A DNA stretch of 64,000 nt. Origin: Antitrichia curtipendula (Eukaryota > Streptophyta > Bryopsida > Hypnales > Leucodontaceae). Below are positions 23,765-34,320 of the stretch, in pieces. Within the stretch, counting starts at the first letter, position 1. Each line of letters begins with the position of its first letter. A program made the translations under genes and the position numbers. The stretch is from the NCBI GenBank assembly GCA_951230915.1, contig OX579641.1, positions 18,702,254-18,766,253 of the forward strand, in the 5' to 3' direction. The notes beneath the pieces are model-generated. The model saw nothing but the letters and a program-made list of their open reading frames with translations, made no database searches and had not been told where the DNA came from.

Positions 23765-25093
23765 TTGAATCTTACCTTGAATCTATGGATTATCGTGAAT
23801 CTATTTCCAGATGCCCCAGACTTCTCAAATGGTGTTCCAAGCCCTCACCAACACCGCACTTCATCCATATCATCGGGGAAACGCAAAACCACTACGTCAA
23901 GACCATCTGTCAGAAAGGAAGGTGTGAGAAAGGAACGTCAACCCAACTGGACGCAGATTGAAATAGTAGCCCTGATTCAAGCTAAAAGAGATAAGTTTCT
24001 TGAGAACTTGGACAATGTTCATGACCCAAATCTTATGCGTAGAGAGGCAACGCAATGGAACGAGATCTCAGCAAAGGTCATGGAGCTCTGCGGTGAACTT
24101 GTAGAGTGTGAGCGCCCCAAATGGTCTTGCAAAGAGAAATGGGGCACCCTCCTTGTGGATTACAAGAAGATTTTCGATCATCACAAAGGCACTGGAACGA
24201 ATTCATATTGGGATTTGACTCCACTTGAACGTGTATCTCTTCATCTACCTCGAAATTTCCTCCATGAAAACTACGACAAGTTTGACGATTGGTTTCACGT
24301 CAAACCAATCATGAACCCTCCACACTTACGAGATCTTAGCCAACCTGGAGATGCAGTGTACAATCATGCTGCGACTGTAAGTAAACATCGCCCTCAAGAC
24401 ATGCAAGATTCTGGAAGTAGTGACATGGAAGTCCTAGCATCTACCAGGAGACACCATGGCGTGGATGTTTCTATCGTGCAGAATTCTCCAATCTGTCAAG
24501 CTACGACGACTCTTGATTTTCCAGCTTCCTCTCATGGTTGATGTGTATCGACACCCTCTTCTGATCACCTAGTACTCTCTCCCACTCACCTTGCGAACAA
24601 TCATCTGGATCTTGTAAGACTCTCATCCTCGGAAGCTTCATTTGTGGACCTTACAAAAAAGTTTGGGAACACAGGCCAGCGACAAAAATCAGTTCCTGGT
24701 CACAAGCAAATTGCAGAGGCTACGCAAAACACTGGTGAAAATTTAGTGAAGACTATGGAAAAATTGAATGAGCAAGACTAGAAGTTACAATGGGACATCT
24801 TTCAGGAGCAACTAAACTACAACAAAGAGCGAGACATGATTGCTCAAGAAAATGCACGCTTGACACATATTAATCAAGGATCCCTTGTTCAGGCAATCAC
24901 TAGACTTACACAAGTTCTCAATGTTAGTCTACACCAACCTCCTCTTTATCCATCTCGGTACAATGCTCCTCCTCACACTGTGATGAGTGAAGATGAACGT
25001 GTTCACCCCCTCTACCATTCTGCTTCTAGTCACGCATATGGAGTTGAAAATCATCAAGCTGATGTTACTCATGGAGCAGGTACTTCTAAATGA
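23765..25093 (+). pseudogene. Harbinger MYB/SANT-like (trihelix) DNA-binding protein, two nonsense codons
   Basis: In plant PIF/Harbinger elements this partner protein helps the transposase reach the nucleus and bind the ends. The frame opens upstream of KERQPNWTQIEIVALIQAKR. It continues with RPKWSCKEKWGTLLVDYKKI, giving the spaced tryptophans of a MYB/SANT-like trihelix fold, then SYWDLTPLERVSLHLP. The frame is interrupted by TGA at 24539-24541 and TAG at 24779-24781. It resumes in the same frame to a stop at 25091-25093, with a glutamine- and leucine-rich region (LNYNKERDMIAQENARL) typical of a C-terminal coiled segment. The true start may be an earlier exon. The gene is inactive as read. 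Confidence 0.85.
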
Positions 25094-26678
25094 ACTCAAG
25101 ATTCTTGAGATGCTTCGTAGTAGGCTTGTGGTAGACTTACGCTGTGTTCGATCATTCATTAGATTGAGCTCATTAGATTCATGCTTTATTAGATTTAGCT
25201 CTCTCTGTTTCCCTAGTGCTAAGCTGCTACAATAAGTTAGCAAATTGATTCTCTACTACTGATTGATTCAAAGTGATTCTCTAATGCTGATTCAAAGTGA
25301 GCAAAGATGAACATACCTCTGTAGCATAACAATGACTTCAGTCATACCTTCATGCGTTGCGATGCCCAAAGCACCAATCATTCTCATGAATGATGAATGT
25401 GATTCCAGGCAACCCCGCCATTTGGTTCAGTTCAGGGTTTTAAATGAGAGATCCACTCATGAATTCAAGCAAACAAGCTCCTCATTCGTTACATGAATGA
25501 AGAACCAAACTTTTAGAGTTTTCCTTGTGTTTGTCATGTCCAGCATGTACCTCATAGCGGGGATCAAGCACCTTCTGTGAATTCCACAAGCAGCCAATAA
25601 AGGTGGACAAAAACAATCAGAAACATAAATAACATTCTATTGCACATTTGACACTCAAAAGTTCGTCTAATTTTGCTCCTATTCTGATTCTCTCTCCAGT
25701 ATCCTAGGAATCTAAACTATCTCCATTCGATGTTTTGTAGGAGAATTACTTACCCCTGTTATATTGTCCCCAGAGGTGGAGTCATTCTCTAAAAGGATGG
25801 TCTGAAATCACACAACCCTATTAATTCATGCTCTAATTCATGTGATACTTCTTGCACTTTTAACACTCACTAAATATTTCTGAGATTTGCAATAGTGATT
25901 TTGGACCACTATAACATTCTTGAAACTTTCTTGACAGAACTTGCGAACACCTTGGGTCCAAAGGAAGAATTGGGGCACATCCAAAATGCTCTGATCTTCT
26001 AACATTTGATTTTTGGCACAGATCCTCGCAGTGAAAGGGTGGATATCAGCAAAATCCGAAGAACTTATTAGCACGGTGATGATTCATGAACACATTCACG
26101 GTGATGATTTAACCGATGAACACACAAGCACACCATGATTTAGACACCATGATTCACGAGCACACCATGATTCATTCATGATGCTCACAACATAAAGTTT
26201 GATCCAAATGACAACATTCACCATTACACAGAATTGAATGCAGGATTCTCCACAATAGGCATCAACCGTCAAACTTTCATTAGTGAAGACTCCACAATGC
26301 AGCTACATCATGAATCAGCTACATCATGGGTTTATTCCAATTGCAAGCTGCCCAAATGGAGCAAGCGAATCCACTATTTACAATCATCCAGGTCCCATCA
26401 TGAATCTTCCTCAATCCAAGTGCAATAATTCCTGCAAAACAGGACGGGTACTAAAAAAGTAAGTGAACAGTACCAGGTATGAAAACTCCCAGAGAACACA
26501 ACCTAGTGAAGGACACTGCCTCTTGGTATACCTATGATGTAATATACCTGGCCTACAATGCCCCCCATGATGGCACATATAGGAGGCAACTCTAGATACT
26601 GATTCCTATCAAACTAGCAAAGGACAAATGATATAACAAAAGGAGAGATTGTAGATTGTGAACTTATAATTTGAGAAA

Positions 26679-27868
26679 TCAAAGTAAATTGCGTTGTCTG
26701 CCAAGATATTCTCCCAGTGCTTCTTGCATGTGTCTTGCTTGTGGAAGTTGTTGGATGTTTTCTTCTTGTACTTGAGCAATATCTTCTTGATGAGCTTCAT
26801 CACCATTTGCCAAGCCTTCCTCCTGAGGATCCTGTCCAAGAAGAATGTTGTGCAAATATCAACATGACATTACAACATTTGGCAAGAATGTAACATGAAG
26901 TTCAGATTTCTTCATCAGCTCATGGAATGTTTGCTTGAAAAAACCCCAATGTGTGCTCTACTACACTCCTTCCACGCTTGTGCTTGCAGTTGTACCGTTG
27001 CTCCAAAACAGTTAATCTGCCCTCTTGATGAGGAGTCATGATGTACTGCAGCAAAGGGTACCCCTTATCTCCTAGAAGGTAAGGTGGAAATCCCTCATCT
27101 AAAACTGGGAGTCCTACTATCAAGTTGCCGTTTCTAGCTCTTTGGTTATACAAACCAGACCTCCTGAGAACCCTCACGTCATTCAAGCTGCCAGGCAACC
27201 CAACAAAAACGTCAAGAAATTGTTTTCTCGTATTCACAATTGTTTGATAAACCAAACTGTAGCCATTGGTTTTGAAGTAATAAAAGTCTTCAGCAAAGCA
27301 TGCTGGTTTTGCAATGCTAAAATGCGTCCCATCAATGGCTCCAAGCACTGCCGGTAAGTCACAGTACTGCTTAAACTCTTCCATGTTTATGAGAGCATGT
27401 TCCCGATCTAGCCATTGAATCTTGTTCTTGAAAACCACGTTGATTCCATTGACAACCTGTCGCAATACCATTGAAACAGTAGACTCCCCGATTGCAAAGA
27501 ACTTTGAAACCACCAGCAACGAGGCACCCTATACAAGCTTATAGATTGTTGCTGCTGTCCGAACCCTAATAGGAATGACTTTCCGGTACTTTGTATCCTG
27601 CTTTCGAATATGTGGTTCTAAAATACTTGCTAATCAAAAAGGGACTCTTTCGTCATTCTAAAATTTGCGATCCATCTCAGTCATCATACTCAGTGCATAG
27701 AAAGATAGGGAACCAAGCCGTAGACCTTGGCTTAACCCAGAATCCCACTTCCTCATCCAATAGTAATTCTGCATTGCAGATGCGAAAGTCATGGAGAATA
27801 GATGAGACAATGCAATCCATCTGTTGGAGCATGTTGTGAACTCGATGAAACGGTGGTGCAATCTCCAT
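26679..27868 (-). pseudogene. Harbinger DDE transposase (DDE_Tnp_4-like), frameshifted
   Basis: The uninterrupted core from 27519 to 26920 carries AVLGAIDGTHFSI (first Asp), LPGSLNDVRVL, YLLGDKGYP (second Asp) and RGRSVVEHTLGFF (Glu), so the catalytic triad is intact. Upstream, RWIANFRMTKES and YFRTTY-type text typical of the N-terminal region is spread over three frames between 27.6 and 27.87 kb. A TAG interrupts YKLV-GASLLVVSK at about 27530. Downstream, a shift at a T-run near 26935 moves the frame to FKQTFHELMKKSEL. A TGA falls where a Cys is expected before YLHNILLG, and the tail is glutamine-rich to TGA at 26679. The gene is disabled but fairly young. Confidence 0.9.
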
Positions 27869-28566
27869 CGGATCTCCCCTCTGTCTTGCTGCGATGTTTC
27901 TATACTATTGTGAACGTTTTGCAGTAGTAAAATCAAGGCCGTCAAGAAGCACACAATTTCCTCCGGCTCTGTGATCATTGTGGAAATGATTCTCAAACAG
28001 GAGCTAACCCAAATCGTAGCCCAAAACGAGCAAGACCCAAACCTTTGGCTCTCTGCAGGCTTCAGAAACCACGGAAGCTTGCAAGCTTTGCGGCGGCAGC
28101 AGCGCCACCTTCTCTACACCAAAAACATCACAATATACACCTAAGAAATTGGCGCTCAATTTGAATATGCCGCCCAAAAATCAATTTAGAAGTGGTGCGA
28201 GAAGAATTTCGAAAATTTCAGCGCAAGAATCTTCCGGTCGCTTTAGTGCGGGAAGAGTTTCAAAAATCAATCTAGGCTTTTTTGCGCGCGAGAACGAGAG
28301 CAATAGTTACCACTGATTCTCTGGTGTGAAGACAATTCAATCCTCGGTGGTGATACGATTGGAGTTTCTTAAAATCAGCCCTGGTGAGAAGGCAGCTTCT
28401 TCTAACTCCGCAATATGAAACCCTACCAATTGTTTTCGAGTTCATCGGAATTCATTATATCCAGTTTCTGAATGTACAATGTGAACAGGATCTGGCTTTT
28501 TCAAAACCTTCAATTGTAGACCTAATTGCTCGCATGTTAACTTGCTCAGGTAGGCAGGGACCCTAA

Positions 28567-29722
28567 TACAATTAGGCATCTATAACTTAAACATCCTATA
28601 ACCATGGAAGGTGCTTATAACATAGGTACCTACAACATAGACACCTATATTATAAATATTCTATAATTATGAAAGATACCTATAATATAAGTAGCAATAA
28701 CATAGGAGCCTAGACTCTTAGGTTCATGGGCTCAAGATCCTAGGCTCACATGCTAGCAACCGTATTCATATTCATACAAGTCTTTGAATATGTCTCTAAA
28801 AATAGAATTTTTTTTCATTTATTTTAGGGCAAAGGTGGTGGTTAACCAAAAAATGACTAAGAAGCCCTTATTGAGCTTTTGCATTTTTTGTGCATACCAT
28901 TGTAAATAATTTTTTTGTTAGATAGGAAATGTTATATTACTAATTTTCTAGCACACTAATTTTTGCCTAATTAAAAAAATAAATTGGAAAATTATGAGGT
29001 GAAATGTATTTATAATTTCAACTTGGGTATCTAAAAAATATTTTATTTTGAGTATTTTTTCTAATCTAATTGTAGTAACATATAGAACTTGTTTAAGTAT
29101 GTTGTGTCAGAATTCCAAATTAAACAATTCATCAGTTCTAACATATTTACGTTGAAACTTTGAAAATATGATTTTTTTTCATGGCTTTGCACTTGCACAC
29201 TTCATCTTTCAATTTTTTTCTAACAAAATATATGTATCTCAAAGCTTTTTCAAGTTGATGAGCTTCATTGAAATTTAGGTGGAAATTTGTGAAAAAAAAT
29301 TCAAGAGTATAAACTCAAAATAATAATTTTTTGTTGCCAAATTAGTCCTAGTTGAGAACAAAAAAATAAAAATGGATATAATTGTGTAACCATTAATCTA
29401 AATTTTATAAAATTTGTCTTGCATTTGAAACAATCTTGTGTGCACTAATGTGCAAAATTCCAAGTGTATGATCAAGGAATTGAGATCACAATGGCCATGC
29501 CCAAATTAATGAAAGTCCAACAAACACCCTCAGTCATTTAGGGGTTCATTGAAATGGGCCACTTGAATCTTTTGAGTGGGTAGTATGACACCATCACTTT
29601 TCAAAGAAAAAAAAACTTGCCCCCAAATGACCAAACCTTGTTTCAATTAACGAAGTGGTTACTTAAATATGTTTCATAAAAGTTTACAATTCATCTTGTA
29701 ATTCAAGTACACCAATATCAAC
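28567..29722. other. AT-rich DNA beyond repeat U
   Basis: After the end of repeat U near 28757 there is about 960 bp of AT-rich sequence with no gene or recognisable element. Confidence 0.4.
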
Positions 29723-31418
29723 TTCACCCCTAAAAGACCCTTTGTCCTTTCAGGGGATAAGTGGGATTTTGAGTAGGTACCTATAGTCTCATTTTTTGGT
29801 CCTGATTTTCTTAATTTTTTTTCAAGATAAAAACATTGATTAGCTTCATGGAACCATAATTTTTTATTCCGATATGAGAAAGTTATGGACAATCTTGTTT
29901 TGGGGGCAATTAGAGCATCTTCTTGAAATAATATCTTGTAGGATTCATTTTTTAATGCAATTTTCACAAGTTTTCAAGAAAATAGTTCCACGTGGTTTAA
30001 TATGCTTGCTAAAACAATATCACCATTGGGATTGGTGCATTTTGATTCTATTTTAGAGATATTAATAATAATTTTTTTTAACTCATATCTATTTTTATTT
30101 AACAAAAAATTTAAAGTATGAAATTAAATTTTTTTGAATTTATTTTCCATAGATTCTCAACTCAATTCTCCACTATACAGACTTAAAGTTCAAAACTCTG
30201 TAGTGCAAAAAATTTAAGTTAAGAAGGTTCATAGTCAAATAATCTAATCCCGCAATGTGCTGAAAAATTTGTTTTTTTTCACTTTAACCCCTAAAGGACC
30301 AAACACCGTTTTTTGACAACATAGCGATTTTGGGCAGCTCACTATGACCGGAATTTTTCTTTTTTTTCTTTGAAATTTTCACATAAGATGTGTTCGAGGA
30401 GTATCTTTAAGGTCCAACAATTTTCGTAACTTTTGACTACATGGTTAAAAAGTTATTGCATGATATGTCATTTTCATTGTTCGGCGGGCAGCTGGGGCAG
30501 CAAAAAAAACTTCTTTAAAAATCACTTTTAAAAAAAACTAAAATTCGAAATTGGTTCTTTAGATTTATATGTACGTGGGAGGCTTTGAATCATTCCATTC
30601 CGATCAATGAGTCAAAAGTTATGAGGATTCTTAGTTTGAGGATAGTTATGGAATCTCTACTTTAAAATAAACTTTGAAGTCCTTTATTTAACTCAATTTT
30701 CAATATTTTTGAAAAAAAATAAAAAAATAGGGTGTAGATTGTTTATTACAACATTACAATCGTTGGGATTGGCATTTTTCAATTTCATAAATAAATTCTT
30801 GACAATTTAGTGTTTTGAATCATTCTCTACCTCTTCCTATTTACTATTTTTTTCCTATATGTTGTACAATTCCAAATGATCTGGAATTTTTCAAACATGT
30901 AGCCAACTTGACTTGAAGAATAAATCCAAAGAGTAACCATCATTTTGGACATTTTTTCATACAAATGTGACCTTGTGAAGGGCAGCTGCCCGTTTTTTTG
31001 CAGGGACAAAAAAAGGATTTTTGTCAATTCAAGCGCTATTATCTTGCAATCCACTATGTGGAAAATTCTGAAATTATTTCCACATCTTCTTAAACAAGTT
31101 TACTACAAGATCCTACGGTTACAAGTGTCCAAAAATGTTTTTTTTCTAAAATTTGGCACTAATATTAGAAATGACAGTTTTGGAGTGGTTTTGGTGAAAA
31201 CATAGTCAAAAACCTTTAGGGGTTAAATGCAAATATCTTGCAATTTGTGTGGTCAAAGTTGTTGAAGATTTTTCTACACATTTACATACTAGTAAGGTGT
31301 AAGATCCAATAGTTAGATGTGCAAAAAAATATATTCAAATGTTTTTATTCTTTGCTATAGAAATGGCAGTTTTGAGTGTTTCTTGGTAAAAAAAAGGTCT
31401 TGGTCCTGTAGAGGTTAA
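29723..31418. mobile_element. TTAA family, copy G (split by copy F)
   Basis: The left end reads TTCA then CCCCTAAAAGACCC at 29727, followed by the decayed subterminal palindrome (TCCTTTCAGGGGA). The right end reads CCTGTAGAGG then TTAA at 31415-31418. The interior matches copies C and D. Copy F sits inside it, exactly where copy D reads CACTTTGAATGCAAATAT. G is the older, D-type host. Confidence 0.8.
30284..31226. mobile_element. TTAA family, copy F (935 bp), nested in G
   Basis: TTAA at 30284-30287 and 31223-31226 bracket 935 bp starting CCCCTAAAGGACC and ending CCTTTAGGGG. The flanks rejoin as CACT-TTAA-ATGCAAATAT, which is found unbroken (one base different) in copy D at about 10650-10668. 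It is nearly identical to copy E and of exactly the same length, which points to recent movement of this subfamily. Confidence 0.92.
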
Positions 31419-31421
31419 TGT

Positions 31422-31696
31422 AGGTACCTCCATAACCGCTACTTTTTGCTATTGTCCCTAGTTTTTTTTATTAGGCTAGTCAAATTTTCATATATTCTTG
31501 TTGGCAAGTGAAAGGAGGTTTCATCGTCCCAAAGAATACAACATTTGGATAATATATGCAAAATTTTCAAAGGATCAATTTTTTGGGGTAAATTTTCTAA
31601 AATCATTTCCTCCACATAGGTACATATTGATTTGGAAATGTACACAAAGTGATGATGACAATGTTAGGTAGGGTGCAATTTTCGGTGTACCCACCT
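31422..31696. mobile_element. MITE family 'T', copy 4 (275 bp)
   Basis: It has the T-family interior (TTTTTGCTATTGTCCCTAG, TTGGCAAGTGAAAGGAGGTT). The right end is GTGTACCCACCT; the left end AGGTACCTCC has diverged. It begins three bases after the TTAA that closes copy G. Confidence 0.7.
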
Positions 31697-32231
31697 TACA
31701 TGGTGACCTTTTATTTATTTAAAATAAAATGAAACATGACAACCTTTGAACTAATGACCTTTTCTTTTTCTTTTTTTTTCTTTTTACAAATGAAACGGAC
31801 ATTCAATTGCTTTCACTAATTTGAAGTTCTTTTGCCAGAAGATTTTGCAGTTGTCCCCAATTTTTCATTCTTCTCGCCACCAAAGTCGGATGTCACCTAC
31901 TCACTAAACAAATCAAGAGGTGACACCTGGCTTTGGTAACTCAACCCAACAATGATGGAGCTGGTCATCACACCAACTACTTGTCTACTATTTTGATGAT
32001 AAATTGGGATAAAGTAACCATTTATAGAAATATTTTAAAGCAGGACGCAACGCAGGACAGATCTGTACGAACGGTACTCTTTAGTACGTCCCCAGGACCG
32101 AGAAACTGAATTTCAGCTTTCCAGGCTGGACTCTTTGACCTTCAGGTCTGCAAGTCTGCATTCTTTGTCTGCGTTCAGAAGTGAATGAACTTTTAAATTT
32201 TAAATTTTAAATTTTTTTTTTTATACCACAT
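31697..32231. other. Intergenic DNA, no gene seen
   Basis: No coding evidence is present. A moderately GC-rich block at 32040-32165 is followed by a TTTAAATTTTAAA tract. Confidence 0.4.
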
Positions 32232-32667
32232 TAGAGTTATTCGTAAAGTCATCCCTAGTTTGATACCCAGTTTTAAACAAGCTCTTATACAAATTGGTGA
32301 AAGGAGGTAAAGCAATCCATATGGGATATGTAAATGGTTGGAGTTGTAAGTAACTTGTGAGGAGCTCAATCTTAAAATAAACCCATATCCTTTGAGAGTT
32401 CATAAAGAACAGTGGATTTCATTATAAAGACAACCTCTCCACCCTCCATTCTCTCAAATTGTCAATGTACAATTTCTGTGACAGGTAAACTCAGGTCCAA
32501 ACTTTTTTAGGCACCATTTCGATGCGAAAGAAAGTTTGGTCCCAAGTTTTGTTTTGCTAGTGTTGATTGCGCGAGCTTTTTATTTTTTCACCTGCTTTTT
32601 TACATAAAGCAGGGGTTCAAACCCCAGTTTTACCTCTAAACTCGGGTTAACTTTACGAATAACTCTA
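32232..32667. mobile_element. TIR element of about 432 bp flanked by TA
   Basis: GAGTTATTCGTAAAGT at 32234 is matched exactly by ACTTTACGAATAACTC ending at 32665, with TA on each outer side. The interior has a GGTTCAAACCCC motif near 32612, which fits a Pol III B box, but no convincing A box upstream. A TA-target MITE is the simplest reading. Confidence 0.6.
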
Positions 32668-33420
32668 TAGTAAATGATTTTTTCATTACGAAGTTAGAGA
32701 TATTTTTGCAAAATTCAAGCTTACATTGTCAGTTGTGACTTGTGCGGTTCCCATGTGATTTTCAATTGGATCTTCATTTTGGCACAAATGTAAGTTACCT
32801 TAATAAGTTAAGCTTTATTTTTTCCTTTCCAGGTGACAATCATGCCAACAACTTCTTTGTTTGATAGGAGCAATAATGGTTTGAGAAGGGAACTTGGGAA
32901 AAATAGATACTTCAGTTGGATAAGGGAGCCAACCCATTTCCAACCGCTTAAGCAATTACGTGAATCCAGAGCGTAGGTTTCTTGAGAAGGAAAATTTTCT
33001 CTTGTACAGAAATAGAGTTTGGAAGGATTCCATAATTTTTTAGATTTTATTTTTGTCAAAAGATAATCACCATGAATTTTTTAGCTAAAGATTCAATTCA
33101 ACCTATACTAATCATATAAATCTTTCTATTTTTGACCAAGGGTTGGTTGCAAAATCTAGTAAGGATTGATTGCAATATTGAAAGTCTTGTAGCCAACCAT
33201 AATGCGCCACGACTACACCGGGAAGTGCACCATAATTTATGGCTACTCATCTCTTCCTACACAAAAGAAAGCGGTTTACATAGGCAGAATGGGGAATTGT
33301 TCATGAATGGTTGCCTCCCATACCACAAGATTGCATAGGCATTCGATTTGTAAGGCAAGTGGAGCAAAATGCAATCAAGGATAAGTGGTATGCAAGGAGG
33401 AATTTTTGACAAAGTTGTGA
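32668..33420. other. AT-rich DNA, no gene seen
   Basis: The short open frames here on both strands lack known motifs. Confidence 0.4.
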
Positions 33421-33716
33421 TAAGGTAGTTTGTTCTAAAAGCAACCGAGCTCTAAGAACGACCATGCCACGAAGGTATGTTTCACTTTCTTCAATGTACC
33501 AATAGTGTACATTTTAGAAGCTCGTCACTTTCAATGACTACAAATTTTCAACTTCAAAAATTCATAACTAATTCCACAAAGGTCCAAAAAATTTGAAACA
33601 ACTTGGGTTAGATGTCGGTTCCATTTTTCTTCCTACGAAAGTTTACTGAAAATTGTTTAGCTTCCCTGAAAAGGCAATCTGCTCTTAAATGGTCGCTTTA
33701 AGAGCATACTACCTTA
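33421..33716. mobile_element. TA-flanked MITE family 'R', copy 1 (292 bp)
   Basis: It starts AGGTAGTTTGTTCTAAAAGC at 33423. The right end is the inverted counterpart GCTTTAAGAGCATACTACCT ending at 33714, with TA on both sides. It is homologous to 49318-50195, which carries a TTAA insertion, and to a fragment near 55160-55250. Confidence 0.7.
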
Positions 33717-34285
33717 TAACTTACTGTGGGCTCCAAAACCCATTGAGTTGGAACTTTGAAGTTATTGTAGTCTTCCAATATTTATGATATCATCCAGTTA
33801 TGAGATCCTGAGTAGGTGGATTCAAGCCAATACATGGAGTTATAAATTTTGCTCAAAATTAAATGACCCTCACTAAACATTATTAAATCCCCAAAACACA
33901 AGCTGAAATGTAAGATCTAACTTCGCCATTTCAGAACTACAATACCCACAATGGGCATGGGTCATTGTCTCACTTATGAGACTTTACATGACCTAGGTTT
34001 TGTTATACTAGAACGATACTTAACCTTTGATTAAACTTCCTTCTTCCCACGTTTGTCAAAACCACTGCTAAAAAAGATACCAATGCAACAAAGCAATTGG
34101 AAAAATAGTCTTTCTATCAAGAGAAAGAAAAATGCAGAACTAGCACGTACTAATCTTGTGGAGTTAGTGGTGCAAATTCAGTGAATAGTTGATGGAAATC
34201 AAAATACTGTACCAGGTTATTAGGATTAGTACTTCACATCAAATATTTAATTAAATTTGGCAAAAAAAGAATTCAGCATGTGCTA

Positions 34286-34320
<35 letters not shown>

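Larger units (their letters stand above)
22807..28566. mobile_element. PIF/Harbinger transposon, 5,754 bp, TSD TAA
   Basis: The terminal inverted repeats are GGGTCCCTTCCCACCTG at 22810 and CAGGTAGGCAGGGACCC ending at 28563 (two mismatches). TAA lies on both sides (22807-22809 and 28564-28566), the 3-bp target typical of this superfamily. Inside are the two genes expected of an autonomous plant element, in convergent layout: a MYB/SANT-like DNA-binding ORF on the plus strand and a DDE transposase on the minus strand. Both are broken, so the copy is dead unless supplied in trans. The segment 25.2-26.6 kb contains many ATGATTCA/CATGAATC motifs. Segments 22.8-23.7 and 27.9-28.5 kb are non-coding or hold leader exons I could not define. 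Confidence 0.92.
22595..28757. repeat. Repeat family 'U' copy 1, split by the Harbinger element
   Basis: The outer ends GCTAGCATGTGAGCCTA (near 22598) and TAGGCTCACATGCTAGC (near 28750) are inverted copies. Between them, outside the inserted transposon, are short degenerate tandem units such as TATAATATAGGTACC and CCTATAACCATGGAAGGTG. After removing the 5.75-kb insertion the repeat is about 400 bp. Related copies lie at 53403-53610, 59968-60060 and 61430-61640. Confidence 0.65.

Noticed and set aside
32600..32630. tRNA gene
   Set aside because: Only a T-arm/B-box-like motif is visible; no cloverleaf or A box can be drawn.
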